Source of the DNA: Conchocele bisecta
Lineage: Eukaryota; Mollusca; Bivalvia; Lucinida; Thyasiridae
Reading direction: 5' to 3'
DNA length: 64,000 bases
Assembly (NCBI GenBank): GCA_029237695.1
Contig: CM055265.1
Coordinates: 82,640,447 to 82,704,446 of the forward strand
Shown here piece after piece: positions 53,395 through 63,978 of the stretch. The position numbers were made by a program, and so were the translations under genes. Numbering within the stretch: position 1 is the stretch's first letter; each line of letters starts with the position of its first letter. The notes under the pieces were generated by a model. The model was not told the DNA's origin and ran no database searches. It worked only from the letters and a program-made list of their open reading frames with translations.

Positions 53395-53962
53395 GTTACA
53401 CAGACTGCCTGCGTGTCCGGTTTAGAGGGGTTGTACTGTATATGTAAATACACTTGGGCCATATGTACTCTCTCCACATATTGATTCACTGTACTATTGT
53501 AATAGTGTAACATACTAGAGTACAGTAGTGGATATATGGTATGTGTTTGGTGGGTAGCCAGATAAAAGTGACACTCTGTGCCATTTTCTGTGTATGAGGC
53601 TATTCACAATGATGATTCATGTTGTTAAAACAAACAGGCCCAAAACTCTCCAGAAAACTGAAGTATTTTACAGTTGTGTGTAATTTAATTGATATGAGTC
53701 CGCATTGATAGGAGTCCGAGTTCTCTATACATGCTTAGCTACATTATATCATATGTTCTACTTCGCATTGTCAGTTACTTGTCAAACGCCAGAAGAGATG
53801 AAACAGGCTGATGGCTGGAACACACAAAGATGACCGACTTGGCTACTCCATGTGCCGCATAGGACATTGTAAAGAGGCAGTGTTCACATAAATTATATGT
53901 TATACATGTACATATATTCCATCACATTTACGAAGCAATCATCTTTGAATCAAAGGATGATC
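53395..53962. other. Unassigned stretch with a repeat shared with 21945
   Basis: A Rep-Q-like end (GTGTCCGGTTTAGAGGGGTT) at 53414; GTCAAACGCCAGAAGAGATG at 53778 is shared with 21967. No gene. Confidence 0.35.
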
Positions 53963-54270
53963 TGTAGCCGATTTCACCAACATTGCAAAGTATACATATC
54001 TAGCAAAGTATACTTTGAGGGAGCAATTTTCAATTTTAGGATAAATTTATTAATTTTTATTATACTGAATTTATTACATTATCACAGCCATTTTGGCTGT
54101 GATAATGTAATCAATTCAGAATAATAATTCTGCATACTTTTAATCATCAAATATATGCAGTCGTTAGTTCTATATGAAATAATGCATTTCAGGAAAAATA
54201 AATGATTACTCCCTCAAAGTATACTTTGCTAGAAAAGTATACTTTGCAATTTTGATGAAATCGGTTACAG
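53963..54270. mobile_element. Rep-E, most complete copy
   Basis: CTGTAGCCGATTTCACCAAC / TTGATGAAATCGGTTACAG, full terminal inverted repeats; hairpin CACAGCCATTTTGGCTGTG. Confidence 0.85.
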
Positions 54271-54567
54271 GTATATAATGTCTCCTTAACGACAGTAAAG
54301 AATGTGTTAGTATTTCGACACTGATTCACGTGTTGCCTGCCCACTTTGGTATAAATTGGGTACTATTTTACAAAGATGATTTTACACGAGATGTGATTTA
54401 ATATGATATTTATAAAACGAGTATACTAATGGCATTGGAAACGAGACTACGCCAAGGAATACTTTAACGCAGACGTTATATTAGGTTAACGGACACACTG
54501 TACATACACGCCAATACATTTCAAATGGGGATCGGGATTGTGGTACACATATGTAGCGTCGATACCA

Positions 54568-54806
54568 TGGGCCGTTTCACTGAACTTCTTACGACTAAAA
54601 TGTTCGTAAGTGCAAATTTAAGTTCGTCTGGAAATTTAAAATAATGTATTTACATTTATTGAGCATAGGCTGCATATGCAGCCTATGCTCAATAAATGCA
54701 AATCCAATAATTGTTTACAAACAAACGTTGTTAATGTGGAATTTACAGACTATCATAATTTTGCACTTACGATTTTAGTCGTACAATGTTAAGTGAAACG
54801 GCCCCC
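54568..54806 (+). mobile_element. Rep-A MITE copy 15
   Basis: TGGGCCGTTTCACTGAACTT to AAGTGAAACGGCCCCC; central palindrome intact; GAACA lost near the right end (ACTTACGATTTTAGTC). Confidence 0.85.
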
Positions 54807-55229
54807 AGACTTGTATGCACACTATATAGTCTACTCCATCCGCACCATGCACACATTTCGACAGATGTAAAACACCATATTATCCCGAAAAGAAGCATTG
54901 GTAAACTGAATGCGGTCGTCAGATCGGACAAGTTGGTTTTCGCCGGTACTTCTGTTTCCTCCTACACCAAGGACACTCTCTGCTAGCTAATATAGTTTGT
55001 ATAAGTGCTCTCACGCGTGTTTGTAGTCATTTTAAAACATTCAAAGTTTCAAAAAGAGACACATTGAGAGCTTACATTTGTGTCATGATTTGGCAAAGCA
55101 ATGCTTAATCACTTAGTGTGGACCTATGCTAGCATGCGCATACTCTATCTCAGTTAAAGCGATGATTTGCATGCACAAAACCAACACACGTTAATAATGT
55201 GGGTTGAACTATCATGTGGTGCTTCTGTA
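54807..55229. other. Unassigned stretch
   Basis: Short open frame CTTGTATGC..TAG (54786-54986) without recognisable domain. No repeat assigned. Confidence 0.25.
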
Positions 55230-55233
55230 ACGT

Positions 55234-55297
55234 TGACGTCATCATGTTCACGGAACCGTACGTCAGTGCACAAAAGCGGAAGTGACGTTAGTGACGT
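55234..55297. promoter_or_regulatory. Cluster of CRE-like sites with an ETS-CRE composite
   Basis: TGACGTCA at 55234-55241, ACGTCA at 55260, GCGGAAGTGACGTTA at 55276-55290 and TGACGT at 55292-55297. Four CREB/ATF-type sites lie within 64 bp, one fused to an ETS GGAAG. A donor-like GTAAGA follows at 55347. Possible promoter of an unrecognised + strand transcript, or an enhancer about 4.6 kb upstream of scratch. Confidence 0.4.
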
Positions 55298-55374
55298 ATC
55301 TAAGCAACGTACATACGTGGATCAGTTGGCGAATGGAGAAACAAATGTAAGAACTACTGAATAACAGTATCATG

Positions 55375-55540
55375 CGTATGCAACAGGAAAATCAGCAGAG
55401 AATTCTACAGAAGATCGCCCAGGATTTCTACATTACCGTTTCTTACCGCCGTCGACGTCTAATAAGTATCGGCAACGCCGCTGTAGACGTGGTTATATTT
55501 TACACAGAATTGGGAAGTGTTTCTACAGAAATTCGACTAC
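55375..55540 (+). repeat. Diverged left edge of the 23-bp minisatellite
   Basis: TTCTACAGAAGATCGCCCAG (55400) and GTGTTTCTACAGAAATTCGA (55518) are decayed units separated by non-matching sequence. Confidence 0.7.
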
Positions 55541-56070
55541 TGTCTGTTCCATGTTTTGCTGCCGACGAACTTTTGGCCATTACACACATTAAATCCAAAA
55601 AATATTTAAATGTAAGTACTTTTTTATCAATAACAAAAAAGTCACCCTCCCCCAAACCAAACATTTTTTTTCATGAATTTCCGTAAAAATATTGATTTCC
55701 TATGGGAATTTAACATGGGGGCTAAAAATAGATTTTTTTTTACATTTTTGTTCATTTGTGGACTGATTTTCAAAATATAACTTCTTTTCTTAGTTGCATC
55801 ATTTCCAAGCTATCTAGCCAGGTTTCGGAGTCGATTTCCAAGTGTTTTCGTTTTTTTACTCCTCCCCCACCTCTTCCGCCTCTTTTTCCCTCCTATAGGA
55901 AAATGAATTTTCGCTATTGAATCAATATTCGATGAAATTTCATCAAACACATTTTTTTGGGGAGGGTGACTTTTTTGTTATTGGTGAAAAAGTACTTACA
56001 TTTAAATATTTTTTAGATTTAATGTGTTTAATAGCCAAATGTTCGTCGGCAGGAAAACGTGGAACAGACA
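55541..56070. mobile_element. Rep-K fold-back inserted in the minisatellite edge
   Basis: TGTCTGTTCCATGTTTTGCT / AGGAAAACGTGGAACAGACA ends. Arms continue through GCCGACGAAC and AAATGTAAGTACTTTTTTAT. The interior has CCTATGGGAATTTAACATGG, as at 13655 in the other Rep-K. 530 bp, no coding sequence. Confidence 0.85.
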
Positions 56071-58752
56071 GTTGTGTTTATGTTGGAAATCTCCGAGGTG
56101 TCTATATAAAGAAAGTCACCATGTGGTTCTACTGAACATCGTCCAGTGCTTCCACAGAAACTCGCCCGGTGTTTCTACAGAAAGTCGCTCAGTGCTTCCA
56201 CTGAAAATCGCCGTGTGTTTCTACAGAAAGACGCATTTTGCTTCTGCAGAAGATCGTCTAGTGTTTCTACAGACAATATCTCAGTGTTTCTAGAACAGAT
56301 CGACCTGTGTTTCTACAGCACATCGCCCAGTGTTTCTACAGAAAATCCCCCTGTATTTATACAGAAAATCGCCCAGTATTTCTACAGAAAAGATTCCGAG
56401 TGCTTTTACAGAAAATAGCCCAGTGTCCCGAGTGTTTTTACAGAAACTCAGCGTGTTTCTACAGCACAACGCCCAGTGTCTCCATAGAAAATCGGCCTGT
56501 GTTTCTACAGAAAATCGTTGAGTGTTTCTGCAGCAAATCACCGATGGGGTATACAGAAAGTCTCTCTGTGTTTCTACAGAAAATCACCCAGTGCTTCCAC
56601 AGAAAATCGCAATGTGTTTCTACAGAAAGTGGCATTTTGGTTCTACAGAAGATCACCCAGTCATTTCTAGAGAAGATCGACCTGTGTTTCTATAGAAAAT
56701 CGCCCTGTGTTAGAAAATATTCCGAGTGTTTTCACAGAAAATCGCCCAGTGTCCAGAGTGTTTCTACAGAAAGTCGCCCTGTGTTTCTCGCCGTGTTTCT
56801 ACAGTAAATCACCCAGTGTCTACACAGTGTTTCTACAGAAAGACGCCCTGTGTTTCTACAGACAATCTACCTGTCTTGTTACAGAAAATCGCCCAGTGTT
56901 TCTACAGCAAGTCGACCTGTGTTTCGACAGAAAATCGCCCTGTGTTTCTACAGAAAGTCGCCCAGTGTTTCTGCAGAAAGTCGCCCTGTGGTTCTACAGA
57001 AGGTCGCCCTGTGGTTCTACAGAAAATCGCCCAGTGTTTCTACAGAAAGCCGCCCTGTGTTTTTACAGAAGGCCGCACTGTGTTTCTACAGAAAATCGCC
57101 CAGTGTTTCTACAGAAAATCGCCCTGTGTTTCTACAGAAAATCGCCCAGTGTTTCTACAGAAAGCCGCCCTGTGTTTCTACAGAAGGCCGCCCTGTGTTT
57201 CTACAGAAAATCGCCCAGTGTTTCTACAGAAAATCGCCCAGTGTTTCTACAGAAAATCGCCCAGTGTTTCTATAGAAAGCCGCCCTGTGTTTTTACAGAA
57301 GGCCGCACTGTGTTTCTACAGAAAATCGCCCAGTGTTTCTACAGAAAATCGCCCAGTGTTTCTACAGAAAATCGCTCTGTGTTTCTACTGAAAATCGCCC
57401 AGTGTTTCTACTTAAAATTGCCCAGTGTTTCTGCACAAAATCTGGCAGTGTTTCTACACAAAATCGCCCTGTGTTTCTACACAAAATCGCCCAGTGTTTC
57501 TACACAAAGTCGCCCAGTGTTTCTACACAAAATCGCCCTGTGTTTCTACACAAATTCGCCCAGTGACAGTGTTTCTACACAAAATCGCCCGGTGTTTCTA
57601 CACAAAATCGCCCTGTGTTTCTACACAAAATCGCCCAGTGTTACTACGCAAAATCGCCCTGTGTTTCTACTCAAAATCTCCCAGTGTTTCTACACAAAAT
57701 CGCCCTGTGTTTTTACACAAAATCGCCCAGTGTTTCTACACAAAATCGCCCAGACAAAATCGCCCAGTGTTTCTACAGAAAATCGTCCAGTGTTTCTACA
57801 AAAGGCCGCCCTGTGTTTGTACAGAAAATCGACCTGTTTTCTACAGAAAATCGCCCTGTGTTTCTACTGAAAATCGCCCTGTGTTTCTACAGAAAATCGC
57901 CCTGTGTTTCTACTGAAAATAGCCCTGTTTCTCTACGATCGCCCTGTGTACAGAAAAGCCCTGTGTTTCTCTGAAAATCGCCCTGTGTTTCTACAGAAAA
58001 CGCCCTGTGTTTCTACAGAAAATGCCCTGTGTTTTCTACGAAAATCGCACCCCCTGTGTTTCTACTGTATCGCCCTGTGTACTGAAAATCGCCCTGTGTT
58101 TCTACAGAAAATCGCCCTGTGTCACAGAAAATCGCCCTGTGTTTCTACAGAAAATCGCCCTGTGTTTCTACTGAAAATCGCCCTGTGTTTCTACAGAAAA
58201 TCGCCCTGTGTTTCTACAGAAAATCGCCCTGTGTTTCTACAGAAAATCGCCCTGTGTTTCTACAGAAAATGCCTGTGTACTGAAAATCGCCCTGTGTTTC
58301 TACGAAAATCGCCCTGTGTACAGAAGCGCCCTGTTTCTATGAAAATCGCCCTGTGTTTCTACTGTATCGCCCCTGTGACAGAAAATCGCCCTGTGTTTCT
58401 ACAGAAAATCGCCTGTGTACAGAAAATCGCCCAGTGTTTCTACTGAAAACTGCCCTGTGTTTCTACAGAAAATCGCCCTGTGTTTCTACTGAAAATCGCT
58501 CTGTGTTTCTACAGAAAATCGCCCTGTGTTTCTACAGAAAATCGCCCAGTGCCGTTTCTACAGAAAATCGCCCAGTGTTTCTACTGAAAATTGCCCAGTG
58601 TTTCTGCACAAAATCTCCCAGTGTTTCTACACAAAATCGCCCTGTGTTTCTACACAAAATCGCCCAGTGTTTCTACACAAAATCGCCCAGTGTTTCTACA
58701 GAAAATCGCCCTGTGTTTCTACAGAAAATGTATCTGTGTTTCTACAGAAATA
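56071..58752 (+). repeat. 23-bp minisatellite, block 1 (about 115 units)
   Basis: Consensus GTGTTTCTACAGAAAATCGC+CCA. The first ~600 bp is diverged; 56900-57420 mixes CCCAG and CCCTG units with AAGCCGCCC variants. At 57425-57770 and 58600-58700 units switch to ACACAAAATCGC, and 57900-58380 is scrambled by many short deletions. No stop codon in any forward frame over long stretches, because the unit contains none in any phase. Confidence 0.97.
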
Positions 58753-58934
58753 ATAGTGAAATCATAATATATTATTAGAAAAATACAGCCTGTCCACACG
58801 ACCACAGAAAGGGTTATAACACAACAAATAGGTGTGTATATTTTATACCAACAACTTTATTAAGGAATTTTGATGTTATAATTCATTGATAACATAAAAC
58901 TGTCTACATATATGTAATGTGACTAATTTGACCG
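58753..58934. other. Non-repeat spacer between the two minisatellite blocks
   Basis: 182 bp, AT-rich, with stops in all frames, so it ends every forward open frame of block 1. Contains TTCATTGATAACATAAAACT. No element recognised. Confidence 0.7.
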
Positions 58935-60672
58935 GTGTGTCTACAGAAAATCGCCCAGTGTTTCTACAGAAAATCGCCCAGTGTTTCTACACAAAACTGC
59001 CCAGTGTTTCTACACAGAATCACCCAGTGTTTCTACACATAATCACCCAGTGTTTCGACACAGAATCAACCAGTGTTTCTACCAGTGTTTCTACACAGAA
59101 TCACCCAGTGTTTCTACACAGAATCGCCCAGTGTTTCTACACAGAATCACCCAGTGTTTCTACACAGAATCGCCCAGTGTTTCTACACAGAATCACCCAG
59201 TGTTTCTATACAGAATCTCCCAGTGTTTCTACACGGAATCACTCAGTGTTTCTACACAGAATCGCCCAGTGTTTCTACACATAATCGCCCCAGTGTTTCT
59301 ACACATAATCGCCCAGTGTTTCTACACAGAATCACCCAGTGTTGCTACAGAAAATGTATCTGTGTTTCTACAGAAAATCGCACAGTATTTCGACAGAACG
59401 TCGCCCTGTGTTTCTACAAAAATTCGCCCAGTGTTTCTACAGAAAATCGCCCAGTGTTTCTATAGAAAATCGCCCAGTGTTTGCGCAAAAAATCACCCAG
59501 TGTTGCTACAGAAAATCGCCCTGTGTTTCTACAGAAAATTGATCTGTGTTTCTACAGAAAATCGCCCAGTATTTCTACAGAAAGCCACCATTTGTTTCTA
59601 CAGAAAGCCACCATTTGTTTCTACAGAAAATCGCCCTGTGTTTCTACAGAAAATCGCCCAGTGTTTCTACAGAAAGCCGCCCTGCGTTTCTACAGAAAAT
59701 CGACCTGTGGTTCCACAGAATGCCGCCCTGCGTTTCTACAGAAAATCGACCTGTGGTTCCACAGAATGCCGCCCTGCGTTTCTACAGAAAATCGCCCAGT
59801 GTTTCTACAGAATGCCGCCCTGTGTGTCTACAGAAAATCGCCCAGTGTTTCTACAGAATGCCGCCCTGTGTGTCTACAGAAAATCGCCCAGTGTTTCTAC
59901 AGAATGCCGCCCTGTGTGTCTACAGAAAATCGCCCAGTGTTTCTACAGAATGCCGCCCTGTGTGTCTACAGAAAATCGCCCAGTGTTTCTACAGAATGCC
60001 GCCCTGTGTGTCTACAGAAAATCGCCCTGTGTTTTTACAGAATGCCGTCCTGTGTGTCTACAGAAAATCGCCCAGTATTTCGACAGAAAATCGCCCTGTG
60101 TTTTTACAGAATGCCGCCCTGTGTGTCTACAGAAAATCGCCCTGTGTTTCTACAGAAAATCGCCCAGTGTTTCTACAGAAAATCGCCCAGTGTTTCTGCA
60201 GAAAATCGCCCAGTGTTTCTACAGAAAATCGCCCAGTGTTTCTACAGAAAATTGCCCAGTGTTTTAAAAATCGCCCAGTGTTTCTACAGAAAATCGCCCA
60301 GTGTTTCTACAGAAAATCTCCCAGTGTTTCTACAGAAAATCGCCCTGTGTTTCTACAGAAAATCGCCCTGTGTTTCTACAGAAAATCTCCCAGTGTTTCT
60401 ACAGAAAATCGCCCTGACAGAAAATCGCCCTGTGTTTCTACAGAAAATCGCCCTGTGTTTCTACAGAAAATCGTCCTGTGTTTCTACAGAAAATCGCCCA
60501 GTGTTTCTACAGAAAATCTCCCAGTGTTTCTACAGAAAATTGCCCAGTGTTTTAAAAATCGCCCTGTGTTTCTACAGAAAATCGCCCAGTGTTTCTACAG
60601 AAAATCGCCCAGTGTTTTTATAGAAAATCACCCGGTGTTTCTGCAGAAAATCACCGAGTGTACAGAATCGCC
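58935..60672 (+). repeat. 23-bp minisatellite, block 2 (about 75 units)
   Basis: Three zones: 58980-59340 with ACACAGAATCACCCAGTGTT units, 59340-59690 mixed, and 59690-60130 a 46-bp dimer zone, then homogeneous ACAGAAAATCGCCCAGTGTT units to the end. Isolated deletions (60261, 60413, 60551) shift phase. Confidence 0.97.
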
Positions 60673-60704
60673 CAGTCCGTCATGTTTCAAACAAGAACTA
60701 TAGA

Positions 60705-60797
60705 TCGTTATCAGACTATAGTTATCAGTGATATTTGATCAGGAGCTGCATTGGTTACACACGCAATAAGCTCCATTTCTCCAGTCAGAGCCACATG
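60705..60797. repeat. Rep-H right end
   Basis: TTTGATCAGGAGCTGCATTG to CCATTTCTCCAGTCAGAGCC. Confidence 0.7.
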
Positions 60798-60798
60798 G

Positions 60799-60862
60799 TG
60801 ACCAGCGTAGTCCCAGATCAGACTGCACATCCGCGCAGTCTGATCTGGGACTACGCTGGTCA
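60799..60862. mobile_element. Perfect 28-bp-arm palindrome derived from Rep-H
   Basis: TGACCAGCGTAGTCCCAGAT+CAGACTGC pairs exactly with its complement across ACATCCGC. The same words occur unpaired in the Rep-H copy at 36080-36110. Confidence 0.9.
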
Positions 60863-61394
60863 TACTTTTTCCGGGTACGTATGGTCTCCGAATATCCCAC
60901 CAACATTGACGACACAAGCGGTATCAATAAATGATCACCTCAGCAGGTAATCGTGCGGTACAGAAGTCGACAGCTTTGCAAATGGAAATTCAGACCTGCA
61001 TTTTATCATATAATACATAAATAACGCCCGACCAACAGCACGTATTGGTTTTCGGCTGATAAATAAATAATTTTCCATCCCCAATCTGAAGACAAAATAG
61101 AAATGGTTTACGAGATCTAATGTTTCTTAAGCTTTCCGTTGATATTAGAACACTTGGTATGTTGACTTGTAGAGCGAGTAGAAGGAAATAAACGTTCGTA
61201 CTGGTCAAATCATACCCTGGCTGCCAAACCACGATACATGGTACACACACTAGTACTACATTATTTTCACTGTGTTCGATGACAGGGACCAAACTACGGA
61301 CGACGCAACAAGAACGCGGAAATACCAAACTCGCTTTGTTTCCGGTTCTTGTTCAGGACGAGGAAGAATTTCTCTTGGAGCTCGTCTATAAATT
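60863..61394. other. Unassigned stretch
   Basis: A 112-codon - strand open frame (61328-60990) lacks a recognisable domain; no repeat family assigned. Confidence 0.25.
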
Positions 61395-61625
61395 GTGGCT
61401 ATGACTGAACAAATGGGGATTATTTAATTTGAGACCAGTGCAGCACCTGATCAAATAGCACACTCATGTGGCGGCCTGATAACCGCTTGTTAGAATCATG
61501 ACGAATGTTTCGTACGATGAAATCATGAACAGTGCAGATTCTGATCAGACTGTGCGGATGCACAGTCTGATCTGGATCTACACTGGTCGCAAAGCACATA
61601 ATCCTCATTTGTCCAGTCACAGCCA
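61395..61625. mobile_element. Rep-H copy
   Basis: GTGGCTATGACTGAACAAAT to ATTTGTCCAGTCACAGCC with the hairpin GATCAGACTGTGCGGATGCA / CACAGTCTGATC. Confidence 0.8.
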
Positions 61626-62274
61626 ATAAATCATTTTGACTGGCTAATTCTAACAAGGACCTGCTGTGAGCAACAATTTCTCCGGCAAATCCGCCCATTC
61701 CATTGGTCTCCCGGCGGGTTGCTAATGGAGATATATTACACAAATCACGTAATAACTAATCGCTTATGCACATCTAAGTAGACCGCAAGAAACCGCCTTT
61801 GTTTCTCATATACACGACCGCAAGCGTTAATTTTCCCAAGATTATCAACGTTTCTGAATACATATTGTCAATTGCAACTCGCAAACAAGAAATGTGATTG
61901 CCTGAGCCCGAGTTGTGCTAAATCTCAGCTCAGACAATCAAGCTGCTTCATGCATAATATTAAAGTATTTTTGAAGAAAAAAATATTGACAAGATTAGCG
62001 CAGGTGGTAGTGTAGTCTCTATAACTTGATACAAGAAACACGAACAGTCTGGTATCGGGTGGCATAGGGACCACTTGTGTCTCTTATACATTGGAAATGA
62101 TTCTAAAGTTTTCTCAAACCATGTATGTATTACGAAAGAAGGCAAAATATAAAGCAACAGTAATTCTATGGGTTATGTTGTCCGTCATCTGTTCACAAGT
62201 AGCTTTATATAGGTATTGAGATAATTTATACAAATTAATTTCTACATGTTTTTCCTTTCTAGTTGAGACAGTAC
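61626..62274. other. Mostly unassigned; Rep-D remnant
   Basis: CAAACCATGTATGTATTACG and AAGGCAAAATATAAAGCAAC at 62115-62160 are a Rep-D right arm. GATTGCCTGAGCCCGAGTTG at 61895 is the hairpin repeat of 32024. Confidence 0.4.
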
Positions 62275-62545
62275 GACGACTTATAGTTCGCCTTACTTTC
62301 TAAGACAATCGCTGAGCAACATAATGTGCTCCGCTTATTTCACATATTGCAACGTTTAACCCCAATAATGTATATATTACCAGGTTTAATGATTAATTGT
62401 TCGACAGGAAATGGAAAATAAATACTCGGATGGGAACTTGCATTGTACACTTGGCTGAACTATAAGTATGTTATTGTTCACATATCGCTAGCGCTCTCTC
62501 GCATCTAATTCTTTAAAACTGCAATATGTGAACTATAACTTATAC
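62275..62545. repeat. Rep-R copy 2
   Basis: CGACTTATAGTTCGCCTTAC to TATGTGAACTATAACTTATA; the right end is the inverted TIR AGTTATAGTTCACATAT. Confidence 0.7.
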
Positions 62546-62550
62546 GTATC

Positions 62551-62733
62551 CTTCACTCCGCTGGAGACGGAAATTGTCGTCTGCTGTTTTTCATTTTTGC
62601 CTTAATTATTTAAAAAAAAACGGGTTTGACAGCACATGAGAATCGTCTCCAGTGGACAGGTTTTTGGCGAGAAATATTGAAATAAAACATTTCCGGCAGA
62701 CGACAACAATTAATTCAGCGTAGTAAGGGTTAA
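62551..62733. mobile_element. Rep-D copy 4
   Basis: GGAAATTGTCGTCTGCTGTT / CGGCAGACGACAACAATTAA; arms GGGTTTGACAGCACATGAGA with a shortened partner. Confidence 0.7.
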
Positions 62734-62845
62734 TTATTATAATATCGTCATTACAAGTTAGTATGTAATAAGTGTCGCGTCAAGCCAACTTACTGAACAA
62801 GACGGGATCAAATGTACCAATACTGATGTCACTAGTTCACATATA

Positions 62846-62899
62846 TAGAGAATAGTAGGTTAGTGCCGTGAATGGGAAAAAATATCCGGCAAGGCTCAA
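62846..62899. repeat. Rep-N end, duplicated on both sides of Rep-P
   Basis: TAGAGAATAGTAGGTTAGTG to CCGGCAAGGCTCA; the same ~53 bp recurs at 63019-63071. Confidence 0.8.
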
Positions 62900-62913
62900 G
62901 AATTTCTTTATTT

Positions 62914-63005
62914 CTCATCATAAGTATATGTTGTGACCACTCATTTGAACCGTCTCGCCGAGACGGTTCAAATGAGTGGTCACAACATATACTTTGGTTC
63001 AGAAA
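62914..63005. mobile_element. Rep-P palindrome copy 3
   Basis: AAGTATATGTTGTGACCACT / AGTGGTCACAACATATACTT, centre GTCTCGCCGAGAC. Outer TTTATTTCTCATC / GTTCAGAAATAAGG. Confidence 0.85.
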
Positions 63006-63018
63006 TAAGGAAAATAGA

Positions 63019-63283
63019 TAGAGAATAGTAGGTTAGTGCCGTGAATGGGAAAAAATATCTGGCAAGGCTCAGGAAACGGGATGGGCGAGGCTCTGCCGAG
63101 CACATCCCGTTTCCGTGCCGCGCCAGATATTTTTTCCCATTCACGGCACTAACCTACTATTCTATTTATCCCGTCAACACCTACAAATGGCTGTAAAATG
63201 CAAAAATAGTATTGACTGGATATCAAAAATGTTCCACGGCACCGTGTTTCACGGCACATACGCACTGTGTTGACGGGATAAAA
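63019..63283. mobile_element. Rep-N copy 2 with strong hairpin
   Basis: TAGAGAATAGTAGGTTAGTG / CACTAACCTACTATTCTA arms about 75 bp each; tip GAGGCTCTGCCGAGC. Then the tail CACGGCACCGTGTTTCACGG to GTGTTGACGGGATAAA. Confidence 0.8.
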
Positions 63284-63404
63284 GAGATTTCGTGTTATTT
63301 ATCTCGTTCAATTTATCTCGGCCTGATCAGTGACTAAGTCGTCTTGGCGCGAACATTATGTAATGGTAATTATTGAAGACAACTTATAATTTATATTAAA
63401 GTTA

Positions 63405-63822
63405 GTGCCTCATCAGTTAGGCATCAACATATTCTTGAAAGGAATTAAATAAGTGTATAATTGTGTAACTATTACACCAGTTTAAACATCACGAGTACCC
63501 GCTATGCAGATACAACCATTTGTTAATCTTAAATTACTGATAGAGACGCACGGTTGAATTATATCAGGCTGTGTTGATATGTAAATGAGGCAGGTACTTT
63601 TAAATTAATTATATCAAATGTCACCTGAAGAAATACTTTTATAGACATATTATCAAGTATGATCATTGCAGATCCAAAATAAATAAGAGAACAAATAGTT
63701 GTTTCCTTTAAACGTTTAAGGAAACGCAGTTACCGGCCCTGATATCAAGAGTGGCAATTACGTTTGATATAAAAATATAATAAAGACAATTAACACGTCC
63801 GGTAATGGTAAACGAATGCTTT
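63405..63822 (+). mobile_element. Rep-F diverged copy
   Basis: GGAATTAAATAAGTGTATAA, CGAGTACCCGCTATGCAGAT and AAGTATGATCATTGCAGATC follow the Rep-F order; both TIRs are degraded. Confidence 0.65.
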
Positions 63823-63829
63823 TTTTGCC

Positions 63830-63910
63830 CGACTCGGCTCAGGCTCGGCTCGGAAACGGTAGAATTCCTCGGCAAGCCTCGGAATTCCTACGCGTTTCCT
63901 AGCCTTGCCT
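63830..63910. repeat. Imperfect hairpin with GGCTCAGGCTCGGCTCGGAA
   Basis: CGGAAACGGTAGAATTCCTC / GAATTCCTACGCGTTTCCTA around CGGCAAGCCTCG. Confidence 0.55.
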
Positions 63911-63978
63911 GATAAACTTGATATCAAAAGACACTAGCCTGGTATTCTCTATATCTCATCCTGTGATATGGGAGACCA

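Noticed and set aside
56707..60703. Forward open frames of 380-430 codons as protein genes
   Set aside because: They are 23-bp repeats with no stop in any phase; frames overlap fully and give the same peptide. No domain, no start context, no unique sequence.
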